From: Prolixibacteraceae bacterium | Lineage (GTDB): Bacteria > Bacteroidota > Bacteroidia > Bacteroidales > Prolixibacteraceae | Direction: 5' to 3' | Assembly: GCA_027451165.1 (NCBI GenBank) | Contig: DAIDJX010000086.1 | Coordinates: 1-11,538 of the forward strand | DNA length: 11,538 bases | Shown: positions 1 to 6,231 of the stretch, one piece after another | Layout: each line of letters opens with the position of its first letter | Numbering within the stretch: the stretch's first letter is position 1 | The notes under the pieces: generated by a model | Told to the model about the DNA's origin: nothing | Seen by the model: only the letters and a program-made list of their open reading frames with translations | Databases searched by the model: none | Translations under genes and position numbers: made by a program

Positions 1-954
1 ATGAAAGGTTTTATTGGTTAACAGTACTCTTTCCTGCTGATTCCTATGGTCAGAAAAAAGTGTCCGGGTATTATTCCGGATGTCCTCAGAAATATCCTGG
101 ATGTCATCAGCCAGTTGAAGCCAGACACCATATCCGTAGAAGAAGCGGCTGATTTCTTCAGGAAGTGTGCCGGCAACCAGGTATCCGTCAGCCAACACTG
201 AACAGCCACCTTTGTCAAAACTGATCCGGAGGATCTCTTCATCAGTCAGTTCAGCTTTTGCGCCGGAAAGTTGCAGACTTTGGGTCTGGGCCCGGTGGAT
301 AGCCATCAGGCTTCCATGAACTTCAGGATAAAGCGCCCGGGGAAATTGCTCTTCGATCATTCCGACCAGCGCAGAGATCTTGTTCTCCCTGCTGTTGGCA
401 GCCATGGCCCCTTTCCCGGCCAGCCGGCTTTCAAATCTTTTGCTGAAAGCTACCTTCTCGGCATTTGAAAGTTCCGCATCGTCCAGAATGTTGTCAGAAT
501 AAGGATATAGCAGGCTGTAGGCCATGATGGAAGGGGTTATTTCTACTTTTTTCCCCAGGAGCAATTGCAGTCCGTTCATAATCCAGACATTCCGCATGGC
601 CTGGTATATTTCATCTTTCTTAAGGGAAGGATCAAAAAGGCGGGCTTTCTCAAAGAAAGCGCGGGAGACTTCGACCATATCCGGGTGCATGATAATAGAC
701 AGCGCTTCATCGGAATAGTCATAAATCTCGCTCATGAATTTTCGGAAAGCGCTGAAAAAGCCAGCGGTTTCGGGCCTTTTCCCAGCTTTTTTCCATTCTT
801 CCTGCTTTCTTTTGAATTTATCCTGATAGCCCTGGAAGAGGGTTTCCCTCCCGGTTTGGACGGCTGGAGGATATTGGATTCCGAAAACAGGAAATTCTCC
901 GGAAGATGAATTCCAGATCTCCCCATAATAAGCAACAAGCCCTGATGTATCCAT
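1..954 (-). CDS. Class I isoprenoid-synthase-like protein (partial, continues past left edge)
   Basis: An open frame of 318 codons starts at the ATG at 954 and reaches the window edge with no stop, so the C-terminus is missing. Two acidic motifs suggest an all-alpha class I prenyl-diphosphate synthase or terpene synthase fold: DNILDD at residues 154-159 and an exact DDxxD (DDIQD) at 283-287. They are about 130 residues apart, close to the spacing of the two Asp-rich motifs in farnesyl diphosphate synthases. Between them, FDKGGCSVLADGYLVAG with K248 resembles the K-T/G diphosphate-binding helix of that family. The first motif is not the canonical DDxxD, and the region before it (about 150 residues) is longer than in FPP synthases. 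It is therefore probably a divergent relative and not the housekeeping enzyme. It lies about 100 bases downstream of yebC on the same strand. No strong ribosome binding site precedes the ATG. The coding call is firm; the fold is inferred from motifs and substrate is unknown. Confidence 0.75.
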   Translation of the reverse strand, partial: MDTSGLVAYYGEIWNSSSGEFPVFGIQYPPAVQTGRETLFQGYQDKFKRKQEEWKKAGKRPETAGFFSAFRKFMSEIYDYSDEALSIIMHPDMVEVSRAFFEKARLFDPSLKKDEIYQAMRNVWIMNGLQLLLGKKVEITPSIMAYSLLYPYSDNILDDAELSNAEKVAFSKRFESRLAGKGAMAANSRENKISALVGMIEEQFPRALYPEVHGSLMAIHRAQTQSLQLSGAKAELTDEEILRISFDKGGCSVLADGYLVAGTLPEEISRFFYGYGVWLQLADDIQDISEDIRNNTRTLFSDHRNQQERVLLTNKTFH

Positions 955-1000
955 TTTGCAGTGAAAAAGTGATTTTACTGCTAAGATACAAGTAAAGTAA

Positions 1001-1031
1001 CCACTGGAATGGTTATTCCGGCCAACAGTGG
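1001..1031 (-). other. Imperfect hairpin between yebC and the isoprenoid-synthase-like gene
   Basis: GGAAT-GGTT-ATTCC forms a perfect inner stem at 1006-1019, and CCACTG (1001-1006) can pair with CAGTGG (1026-1031) around it with a one-sided bulge. It sits about 25 bases past the yebC stop. The minus strand has only short T-runs after it, so it is at best a weak or attenuating terminator. Confidence 0.3.
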
Positions 1032-1056
1032 ATTTTTACAGGTAAAAGGGGATATT

Positions 1057-1767
1057 TCAGGCTATATTGGTATATACCGCCTGAACATCGTCGTCGTCTT
1101 CCAGCTTGTCGATCAGTTTTTCGATATCTGCGAGATGGTCTTCCGAAAATTCCACAGGATTATTTGGAAATCTCTTCAGGGTGGCGCTGGTCACCGTTAG
1201 CCCCAGTTTTTCGAATCCTGAAGAGAGCGCGCCAAAACTGGTAAAATCACCATAGGCAAAATACTCACCTTCGTGTTCCTCAATGTCTTCAAGACCTGAG
1301 TCGATAAGTTCCAGTTCAATTTCATCAAGCGACAGGTTAGCCGGTTTCTCAAACTGAAAAACGGCTTTGCGTGTAAACATGAATTCGAGGGAGCCGGTGG
1401 GTGACAATTGCCCACCCGATTTGCTGAAATAATTTTTAATATTGGCAACAGTACGGGTGTTGTTGTCCGTGGCACATTCCACAAAGATCAATACGCCGTG
1501 AGGTCCCTTGCCTTCATAATTGATTTCATCGAAATTCTCCGCATCTTTTCCCGAAGCTCTTTTAATGGCGGCGTCAATATTTGCTTTGGGCATATTCTCG
1601 GCTTTGGCATTCAGGATAGCCGTCCTTAATGCGGAATTGGTATCAGGATCCGGGCCACCAGCCTTGGCGGCAATGGTGATGGTTTTTCCCAGACGGGGGA
1701 AAATCTTCGACATCTTATCCCAACGTTTTTCTTTCGCAGCCCTGCGATATTCAAATGCTCTTCCCAT
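1057..1767 (-). CDS. yebC: YebC/PmpR (TACO1-like) family protein
   Basis: This 236-residue protein has the family's usual length. The start at 1767 is chosen because the product then opens MGRAFEYRRAAKEKRWDKMSK, close to the conserved YebC N-terminus. The same frame stays open for 31 more codons upstream, but these encode a non-conserved leader that reads through a hairpin at 1782-1801. Recognisable blocks are the N-terminal AKAGGPDPDTNSALR (about 35-50), NMPKANIDAAIKRASG (about 56-71), the GPHGVLIFVECATDNNTRT segment, and an acidic C-terminal end (KLEDDDDVQAVYTN). The family was long annotated as a DNA-binding transcriptional regulator. Its mitochondrial relative TACO1 promotes translation, and recent work also links bacterial YebC proteins to the ribosome. 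Cytoplasmic. It is co-directional with the genes on both sides, with about 100-base gaps. Confidence 0.95.
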   Translation of the reverse strand: MGRAFEYRRAAKEKRWDKMSKIFPRLGKTITIAAKAGGPDPDTNSALRTAILNAKAENMPKANIDAAIKRASGKDAENFDEINYEGKGPHGVLIFVECATDNNTRTVANIKNYFSKSGGQLSPTGSLEFMFTRKAVFQFEKPANLSLDEIELELIDSGLEDIEEHEGEYFAYGDFTSFGALSSGFEKLGLTVTSATLKRFPNNPVEFSEDHLADIEKLIDKLEDDDDVQAVYTNIA

Positions 1768-1781
1768 AGATATTGATTTAT

Positions 1782-1801
1782 CCCCAGTCTGAAGACTGGG
1801 G
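1782..1801. repeat. Perfect 8-bp hairpin in the yebC leader
   Basis: CCCCAGTC (1782-1789), loop TGAA (1790-1793), GACTGGGG (1794-1801). It lies 14 bases upstream of the yebC start codon, so it would be in the 5' leader of the message. Its architecture (8-bp stem, purine-rich 4-base loop, GAC/GTC in the stem) resembles the hairpins at 11347-11449, which suggests a dispersed hairpin element. A regulatory role is possible but not shown. Confidence 0.6.
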
Positions 1802-1869
1802 TTGTCAGCGTGCAAAAATGCAAAAAAAAGTGAAACAATCGAAGGGGAAAGAGGTATCAAACTGGTTTT

Positions 1870-1998
1870 TTAATCTCCAATTTTGCGGGGTTTACATACC
1901 TTTTCCTCCTTTTTCACCTTTGCTCCGCACTTTTTGCATTCATAAACGGGATGAAGGGAATCTTCAAAATCTTTCTTATCACAAGCTTTTTTTGTCAT
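1870..1998 (-). CDS. 42-residue four-cysteine (possible zinc-ribbon) small protein
   Basis: A short ORF with an ATG at 1998 and a TAA at 1870-1872 encodes a very basic 42-residue protein. It begins MTKKACDKKDFEDSLHPVYE and continues with CKKCGAKVKKEEKVC. Cysteines fall at residues 6, 21, 24 and 35. CxxCG followed by a Cys 11 residues later is typical of a half zinc ribbon. It starts 23 bases after the stop of the kinase/RapZ-C gene and precedes yebC on the same strand, so co-transcription is plausible. Support for a real gene is the non-random composition (Lys/Glu/Cys patterning, a clean CxxCG knuckle) and the fit in the gap. No function can be assigned; it could bind zinc and nucleic acid. 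It is shorter than most ORF cut-offs and is easily missed. Confidence 0.7.
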   Translation of the reverse strand: MTKKACDKKDFEDSLHPVYECKKCGAKVKKEEKVCKPRKIGD

Positions 1999-2021
1999 AT
2001 ATCCGGTTAAACCTGCACTTA

Positions 2022-3446
2022 TTAACCCATTTCCCGATGGTTTAGTTCAACATTGACCGGAAAATTTTTCTTCAGGTGATCTGCCATCCGTTCAGCAGCA
2101 TACACCGAGCGGTGCTGTCCTCCGGTACAGCCGAAGTTCACAGCCAAATGGGTAAAGCCCTTTTTCAGGTATGCTTTCACCGACTGTTCCACCAGCGCAG
2201 TCACCAGTTGCAGAAATCCCGGCATTTCTGATTTTTCTTCCAGAAATTCCCCTACCCCGGGATCTTTTCCGGTCAGGCTTTTATATTCCGGATATCTTCC
2301 CGGATTGTGAATGGCCCGGCAATCGAATACAAACCCACCGCCATTGCCGGAAGGATCGGCAGGAATGCCCTTTTTATAGGAAAAGCTGGAGACGCTCACC
2401 GTCAGGGTATGTTCCTTTTGGCCAATGGACCGTAAAAAAGCGGAATGCGCTACGAGGTCAAGCACCTTGACCAATTCAGGAAGCTCGACCGGGAGATCCA
2501 GTTTTTTCAGAAGGTTGTCAAGATTGTCAAGTGCAAAGGGAATGCTTTTCAGGAAGTGTTCCTTTTTTTCATAGAAACCCCGGAAACCGTATGCACCCAT
2601 GGCCTGCATGATGCGGATCAGGACAAATCCCTTAAAATAACGGATAAATTCAAAGCGGTCTACCGGCACTATTTTTTCGAGTTCATCCAGGTAGAAGTCG
2701 AACAGTTCGTCTCTTACTGCCGGAGGTATATCAGCTTTGCCGTCGTACAGGAGAGATGCAAGGTCATACTGAAGCGGCCCTCTCCTACCTCCCTGGTAAT
2801 CAATAAAGAAAACTTTGTCGTCTTTCAGCATGATGTTTCTGGACTGAAAGTCGCGGTACATAAAATAACGGTTATCAGCACTCAGCAGGTAAGCGGCGAA
2901 CTTTTGAAAATCATCTTCCAGTTGCTGTTCATCAAAAGGAATTTTCGCCAGTTTGAGGAAATAGTATTTGAAATAGCTCAGGTCCCAAAGCATGGATTGT
3001 TTGTCAAACTCCGACCTGGGGTAACAAACTGAATAATCTATTTTTTCACCTCCATTAATCTGAATGTGAGGTAGTTGCATTAATACCTTTTTGTATTCGT
3101 CGATGATGGTTTTGGAAAAGCCCTCAAATTTTCTTGTCTGTGTAATGAAGTCGAACAGGGTCACATTTCCCAGGTCTTCCTGAAGATAGGTGGTTTCATC
3201 TTCAGAAACAGCATAAATTTCAGGTACCTGCAAACCACAGGAGAGGAAGGCAGCTGAAAAAGAAAGGAAAGCCCTGTTCTCCTTCACATCGCTGTTGTAT
3301 GCGCCGATGGCAGATTTGGTGCTGGTTTTCAGCCGGGCATATTCCCGGTAAGAGCCAGACAATGGTAACATTTCAAAAGAATCGGCTTCGCAGCCAAAAC
3401 ATTGTTGAAACTGCCTGAGCAGTTTGTTTTTAATATCAGAATCCAA
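2022..3446 (-). CDS. APH/AmgK-like sugar-kinase domain fused to a RapZ C-terminal domain
   Basis: A 474-residue two-domain cytoplasmic protein. Residues about 25-330 look like an aminoglycoside-phosphotransferase/choline-kinase fold: a glycine/serine nucleotide loop (LPLSGSYREY), a catalytic loop YRDFQSRNIM with D199 and N204, and the metal-binding FIDYQGG with D216, then QYDLASLLYD. Residues about 347-474 match the C-terminal half of RapZ: SFSYKKGIPAD, FVFDCRAIHNPGRYPEYKSLTG and GCTGGQHRSVYAAERMADHL. The RapZ N-terminal P-loop ATPase half is absent and replaced by the kinase-like domain. In E. coli the RapZ C-terminal domain binds glucosamine-6-phosphate, and AmgK, an APH-fold enzyme, phosphorylates MurNAc/GlcNAc. 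An amino-sugar kinase with an amino-sugar-phosphate sensor is therefore a reasonable inference. The start is TTG at 3446: in-frame stops lie just upstream, and the first ATG (residue 26) would cut into the kinase N-lobe. It is divergent from the DUF218 gene with 38 bases between. Confidence 0.9.
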   Translation of the reverse strand: MDSDIKNKLLRQFQQCFGCEADSFEMLPLSGSYREYARLKTSTKSAIGAYNSDVKENRAFLSFSAAFLSCGLQVPEIYAVSEDETTYLQEDLGNVTLFDFITQTRKFEGFSKTIIDEYKKVLMQLPHIQINGGEKIDYSVCYPRSEFDKQSMLWDLSYFKYYFLKLAKIPFDEQQLEDDFQKFAAYLLSADNRYFMYRDFQSRNIMLKDDKVFFIDYQGGRRGPLQYDLASLLYDGKADIPPAVRDELFDFYLDELEKIVPVDRFEFIRYFKGFVLIRIMQAMGAYGFRGFYEKKEHFLKSIPFALDNLDNLLKKLDLPVELPELVKVLDLVAHSAFLRSIGQKEHTLTVSVSSFSYKKGIPADPSGNGGGFVFDCRAIHNPGRYPEYKSLTGKDPGVGEFLEEKSEMPGFLQLVTALVEQSVKAYLKKGFTHLAVNFGCTGGQHRSVYAAERMADHLKKNFPVNVELNHREMG

Positions 3447-3484
3447 AACGGAATGGTTTTAAAATTAACTTTACAAAACAAATC

Positions 3485-4216
3485 ATGAACTGCATGAAAC
3501 GATTTTCATTCAAAAATATTCAAATTTTGCGATGGCTGCGTCATTTTCTGGTCTTATGCGGCATATTCTTTTTTTTAATGCTGGTGATGGCGTTCACCAC
3601 TGCTCCATTTTACATTTACCATTGGCTGGGAACAGGCTTGCCTGAGCTGAAGAATAAGCCTGATGTCATTGTCATGTTGGGCGGCAGCGGGATGCCGTCG
3701 GAATCCAACCTTATCAGGTGCTGGTATGTGGCTACTGCCGCATCCTCATTCCCTGAAAGTAAGGTTTTGGTGGCCATGCCGGGGGATCCGCTGGATTCGG
3801 CAGGAACACCTGCCCGGTTGGTTAAGGAACTGGTACTCAGGGGAGTTGATGCTGGTCGTATAAACCTTGAACTCAGGGGAACCAACACCAGGTCGCAAGC
3901 CCTCCGGTGTAAGGAACTGGTGGAAAAAAGCCAATCTGTCTGGTTGGTTACCTCTCCGGAACACATGCGCCGCAGTATGCTTTGCTTCCGGAAAGCCGGT
4001 TTTCTGCGGATTGGAGGATTACCTGCATTCGAAAATCCTTCTGAAGCTGATTTTTCCTTCCGGGATGATGAATTGGGGGGCAAATCGACAGTTCTCCCGG
4101 ATGTAGGCCAAAATTTTCAGATCCGATACGAAATTTGGACTCAGCTAAAATATGAGGTGTTGATTACCAGGGAATTACTTGCTTTGGGGTATTATCGGCT
4201 CAGAGGGTGGATTTGA
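3485..4216 (+). CDS. DUF218 (YdcF/SanA/ElyC-like) single-pass membrane protein
   Basis: 243 residues. A short basic N-terminus precedes one hydrophobic segment at about residues 20-42, which should anchor the rest outside the cytoplasm. The DUF218 hallmarks follow in order: DVIVMLGGSGMPSE (60-73), the glycine-containing substrate loop; LRGVDAGRINLEL (118-130); RGTNTRSQA (131-139), equivalent to the family's E-x-x-S-x-N-T motif; and VWLVTSPEHMRRS (152-164) with the conserved VTS..H..R. The family includes E. coli SanA and ElyC, linked to envelope integrity and undecaprenyl-phosphate/peptidoglycan metabolism; the biochemical reaction is not settled. A second ATG at codon 4 (3494) is an equally possible start. 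The divergent neighbour starts only 38 bases away, so the two promoters must overlap or sit inside coding sequence. Confidence 0.85.
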   Translation: MNCMKRFSFKNIQILRWLRHFLVLCGIFFFLMLVMAFTTAPFYIYHWLGTGLPELKNKPDVIVMLGGSGMPSESNLIRCWYVATAASSFPESKVLVAMPGDPLDSAGTPARLVKELVLRGVDAGRINLELRGTNTRSQALRCKELVEKSQSVWLVTSPEHMRRSMLCFRKAGFLRIGGLPAFENPSEADFSFRDDELGGKSTVLPDVGQNFQIRYEIWTQLKYEVLITRELLALGYYRLRGWI

Positions 4217-4472
4217 TTTGCCCAGCGGGCGTTCAATATCCTTAGAAAATGCCCCCCCGATAAATCCTGTACCGTTGTTTGAAAAACCACAGACATGGTG
4301 TAGCAATGAATCCCTGAACGCGCAGCCCGGCCCTTCGGCTACGCTCAGGGACCGATGGAAGAACCTCCGGAACCATTTATTTAAAGAAAAATGGTGATTA
4401 ATGTGGACTGTTTTTTGGGAAAATTTCCGGAATAAATATTTTTGGGGTTGAAATTTTAAAATATAATGAACC
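4217..4472 (+). other. Intergenic region with a dispersed-repeat-like hairpin
   Basis: No gene is supportable here. The notable element is CCCTGA (4312-4317) pairing with TCAGGG (4345-4350), with partial pairing inside through the GC-rich CCGGCCCTTCGGCTACG. The CCCTTCGGCTACGCTCAGGG half resembles the CCCTTCG...CTCAGGG palindromic repeat seen scattered in many environmental bacterial genomes. The right part of the region is AT-rich and holds the promoter of the following lipoprotein gene. Confidence 0.5.
4414..4444 (+). promoter_or_regulatory. Bacteroidota-type promoter for the lipoprotein gene
   Basis: TTTG (4414-4417), 19 bases, TATTTTTG (4437-4444), an exact fit to the -33 TTTG / -7 TAnnTTTG consensus. 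Transcription would begin around 4450, giving a leader of about 20 bases before the ATG at 4473. Confidence 0.75.
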
Positions 4473-5582
4473 ATGAAAATAAAATTAATTTTTCCGGTCA
4501 TCGCCTCCTTGTTGTTCCTATTCTCCGGTTGCAGCAAAAAAGAGGAGCCGGCAAGATTTTTTGATTATAAATACAAGAAAGTTCTGAAGGAAGCCCGGCA
4601 GGAGGCTTATTTTTATCAGGCCAGAAATTTTGTTCCGGGAGGCTCCATTGCAGTTTCGGTAGATGGCAAATTGGTCTGGTCGGAAGGTATTGGCCAGGTC
4701 AGCACTGACCTTGAGGCACCTGCAGGACGTAAAAGTTGTTACAGGATGGGGCAGATAAGTCAGATCCTTACTTCAATTGCTTTTTACCAATTGGTTGAAA
4801 ACGGCAAAATTTCTCCTGAAGATGATTTAGCCAAATTGCTGCCGGAGTTCGGTACCAAAAAATACCCTGTACCTTTAAAGCACCTTTTAACCCAAACCTC
4901 AGGGATCAGACAACCCACTGAGGATGAACTTAGTTATAGGGGAGGAAATAGTTTCCGGGATGCATCCAAAGCAGTTTACAACGATACCCTCCTGTTTCCT
5001 CCGGGAATGTACCAGTTTCCCACTTACTACGCTTATAACCTGCTGGGGGCAGTGATCGAAAACAAGGAGGGAAGGGACTTTAGCAGGATTATCAAGTCAA
5101 TTACCGATACCCTTGGTCTGACTTCTGTTGTTCCGGACAATCCGTTGATCACCGTTAAGGGACGCAGCGCATATTACGATCGCAATGTTGTCGCTCAGGT
5201 AATAAATGCTATTCCACAGGATATCCGGTACCGCCTGCCTTCTGAAGGGTACCTCTCTACAGCCGAAGATCTGGTCAAACTTGGGAATGCACTATTGTCA
5301 TCCACCGTTCTTTCTGATTCTGTCAAAGCTAAAATGTTCCGGCTACCCTTTGAGAACGGGGATTTTCGTTTGCGCTGGGGAAATGGCCTGATGTTCCTTC
5401 AAATGGCTGACGGTACCCCGGTGATTGTCAGCCGCGGATTGATCAGGGGAAGTGGTTCCATTTTGGTCATCCTTCCGCGGGAGAAAATTGTACTGGGTTG
5501 GCTGACCAATCTGAATGATGATACGGAAGAATTGCCGGGCATTTACCTTGCCAGCATGTTCAGGGATTTTATAAAAAAGTAG
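4473..5582 (+). CDS. Serine-hydrolase (class C beta-lactamase/LACTB-like) fold lipoprotein, probably catalytically inactive
   Basis: 369 residues. A lipoprotein signal peptide ends at FSGC, with C20 as the lipidated cysteine. SKKEE follows, resembling the Bacteroidota lipoprotein export signal, so it may face the outside of the outer membrane. The body follows the beta-lactamase/D-Ala-D-Ala peptidase layout: PGGSIAVSVDGKLVWSEGIG (55-74), YRMGQISQILTS (90-101), LVENGKISPEDDLAKLLPEF (107-126), LKHLLTQTSGI (135-145), LFPPGMYQFPTYYAYNLLGAVIE (174-196), LSTAEDLVKLGNALL (261-275). The three catalytic motifs are substituted: SxxK reads Q94-I-S-Q97, the YxN position reads P183-T-Y185, and the HxG position reads S320-R-G322. 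The fold looks intact and the frame is undisrupted, so this looks like a pseudoenzyme (binding or regulatory role) and not a decayed gene. A promoter lies just upstream. The stop codon lies inside the first unit of the downstream palindromic repeat. Confidence 0.88.
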   Translation: MKIKLIFPVIASLLFLFSGCSKKEEPARFFDYKYKKVLKEARQEAYFYQARNFVPGGSIAVSVDGKLVWSEGIGQVSTDLEAPAGRKSCYRMGQISQILTSIAFYQLVENGKISPEDDLAKLLPEFGTKKYPVPLKHLLTQTSGIRQPTEDELSYRGGNSFRDASKAVYNDTLLFPPGMYQFPTYYAYNLLGAVIENKEGRDFSRIIKSITDTLGLTSVVPDNPLITVKGRSAYYDRNVVAQVINAIPQDIRYRLPSEGYLSTAEDLVKLGNALLSSTVLSDSVKAKMFRLPFENGDFRLRWGNGLMFLQMADGTPVIVSRGLIRGSGSILVILPREKIVLGWLTNLNDDTEELPGIYLASMFRDFIKK

Positions 5583-5683
5583 AGACGCACAAATTGTGAT
5601 AAAAAATAGAAACGCACAATTGTGATAAAAATAGAAACGCACAATTGTGATAAAAATAGAGACGCACAAATTGTGCGTCTCTA
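5579..5683. repeat. Four tandem copies of a GAGACGCACAATTGTG palindromic repeat
   Basis: Units begin at 5581, 5608, 5633 and 5658 (period 25-27). Each carries AGA(G/A)ACGCACAA(A)TTGTG. The first three end in GATAAAAA; only the last is completed into a full palindrome. The first copy overlaps the TAG stop of the lipoprotein gene. Such GTAGAGACGCAC palindromes occur as dispersed repeats in Bacteroidota and cyanobacterial genomes. Confidence 0.85.
5657..5683 (-). terminator. Perfect 13-bp-stem hairpin, likely terminator between convergent genes
   Basis: TAGAGACGCACAA (5657-5669), a single central A (5670), TTGTGCGTCTCTA (5671-5683). On the minus strand the stem begins 4 bases after the hsp20 stop and is followed by TTTTTATC, as in an intrinsic terminator. 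It could also act on transcripts of the plus-strand lipoprotein gene. Confidence 0.7.
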
Positions 5684-5687
5684 CTCT

Positions 5688-6116
5688 TTACCGGATTTCA
5701 ATTTCCACGGGCGTTTTTTCCACAACCTCTTCTTTCTTCGGAACGGTGATTTCGAGGATTCCATTGGTGAAAACGGCTGAAATCTGATCCTGATCCACAT
5801 TCTTCGGAAGGTTGAATTTCCTTCCAAAACTTCCCTTTTTGAATTCACGGCTCAGGTAATTTTCTTTTGTTTCCTGATTTTCATTTTGGACCGACTGGAC
5901 AGTCAGCACATTCTTCTCAACGTTGATCCTGATTTCTTCTTTGGAAAAACCCGGAACGGAGAGTTCAATGTGGAATGATTTCTCTTCCTCGCGGATGTTA
6001 ACCGGGACACAACCACAGTAGGTGGTGTCGTATGAGTCGTTGACCCGGAAACCCCTGAAAAGATCGTTGATCAAGCTTCTTTCCACTGACGGATGATAAA
6101 ATCTGATGGCATTCAT
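5688..6116 (-). CDS. hsp20: Small heat-shock protein, Hsp20/alpha-crystallin family
   Basis: 142 residues, the usual size for a bacterial small heat-shock protein. The alpha-crystallin domain spans about 36-127: PVNIREEEKSFHIELSVPGF at its start, then the beta strand ENVLTVQS-type segment (VEKNVLTVQS), GSFGRKFNLPKNVD (95-108) corresponding to the conserved F-x-R-x-F-x-LP, and TNGILEITVPK (117-127). The C-terminal VEIEIR supplies an IxI motif (I139-E-I141) that docks into neighbouring subunits during oligomer assembly. It is an ATP-independent cytoplasmic holdase that keeps unfolding proteins soluble. Unlike its neighbours it has a strong Shine-Dalgarno, suggesting high translation on demand. 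It is transcribed away from trmD and converges on the lipoprotein gene. Confidence 0.95.
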   Translation of the reverse strand: MNAIRFYHPSVERSLINDLFRGFRVNDSYDTTYCGCVPVNIREEEKSFHIELSVPGFSKEEIRINVEKNVLTVQSVQNENQETKENYLSREFKKGSFGRKFNLPKNVDQDQISAVFTNGILEITVPKKEEVVEKTPVEIEIR

Positions 6117-6124
6117 TGTTATTT

Positions 6125-6130
6125 CCTCCT
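6125..6130 (-). promoter_or_regulatory. Strong Shine-Dalgarno of hsp20
   Basis: The minus strand reads AGGAGG, 8 bases before the ATG at 6116. It fixes the start codon and stands out because the other genes in this window lack clear Shine-Dalgarno sequences. Confidence 0.85.
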
Positions 6131-6231
6131 ATTTTTAAATTGTTTTCGTTTTTGTTATCTGGAGGTAAGGAATCAAAAAGCATTCCGGGAGAATTCTGAC
6201 GGGGAAAAACAAAGGTTATTTTCAAAATCAA

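Noticed and set aside
565..909. 114-residue plus-strand frame near the left end
   Set aside because: Antisense to the uninterrupted 318-codon frame that carries the DDxxD motif; that frame lacks a stop only because it leaves the window.
1768..1860. N-terminal extension of YebC to an upstream start at 1860
   Set aside because: The extra 31 residues are non-conserved, read through a perfect hairpin, and the internal MGRAFEYRR start matches the family N-terminus.
2445..3032. 195-residue plus-strand open frame opposite the kinase/RapZ-C gene
   Set aside because: Antisense to well-supported kinase motifs; no recognisable domain of its own.
3616..4083. 155-residue minus-strand open frame opposite the DUF218 gene
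   Set aside because: It lies fully antisense to a gene with clear family motifs; its Ser/Pro/Arg-rich composition is typical of a shadow frame.
4175..4537. 120-residue minus-strand frame across the gap before the lipoprotein gene
   Set aside because: It crosses the end of one gene, a dispersed-repeat hairpin and the promoter and signal peptide of the next; composition is not protein-like.
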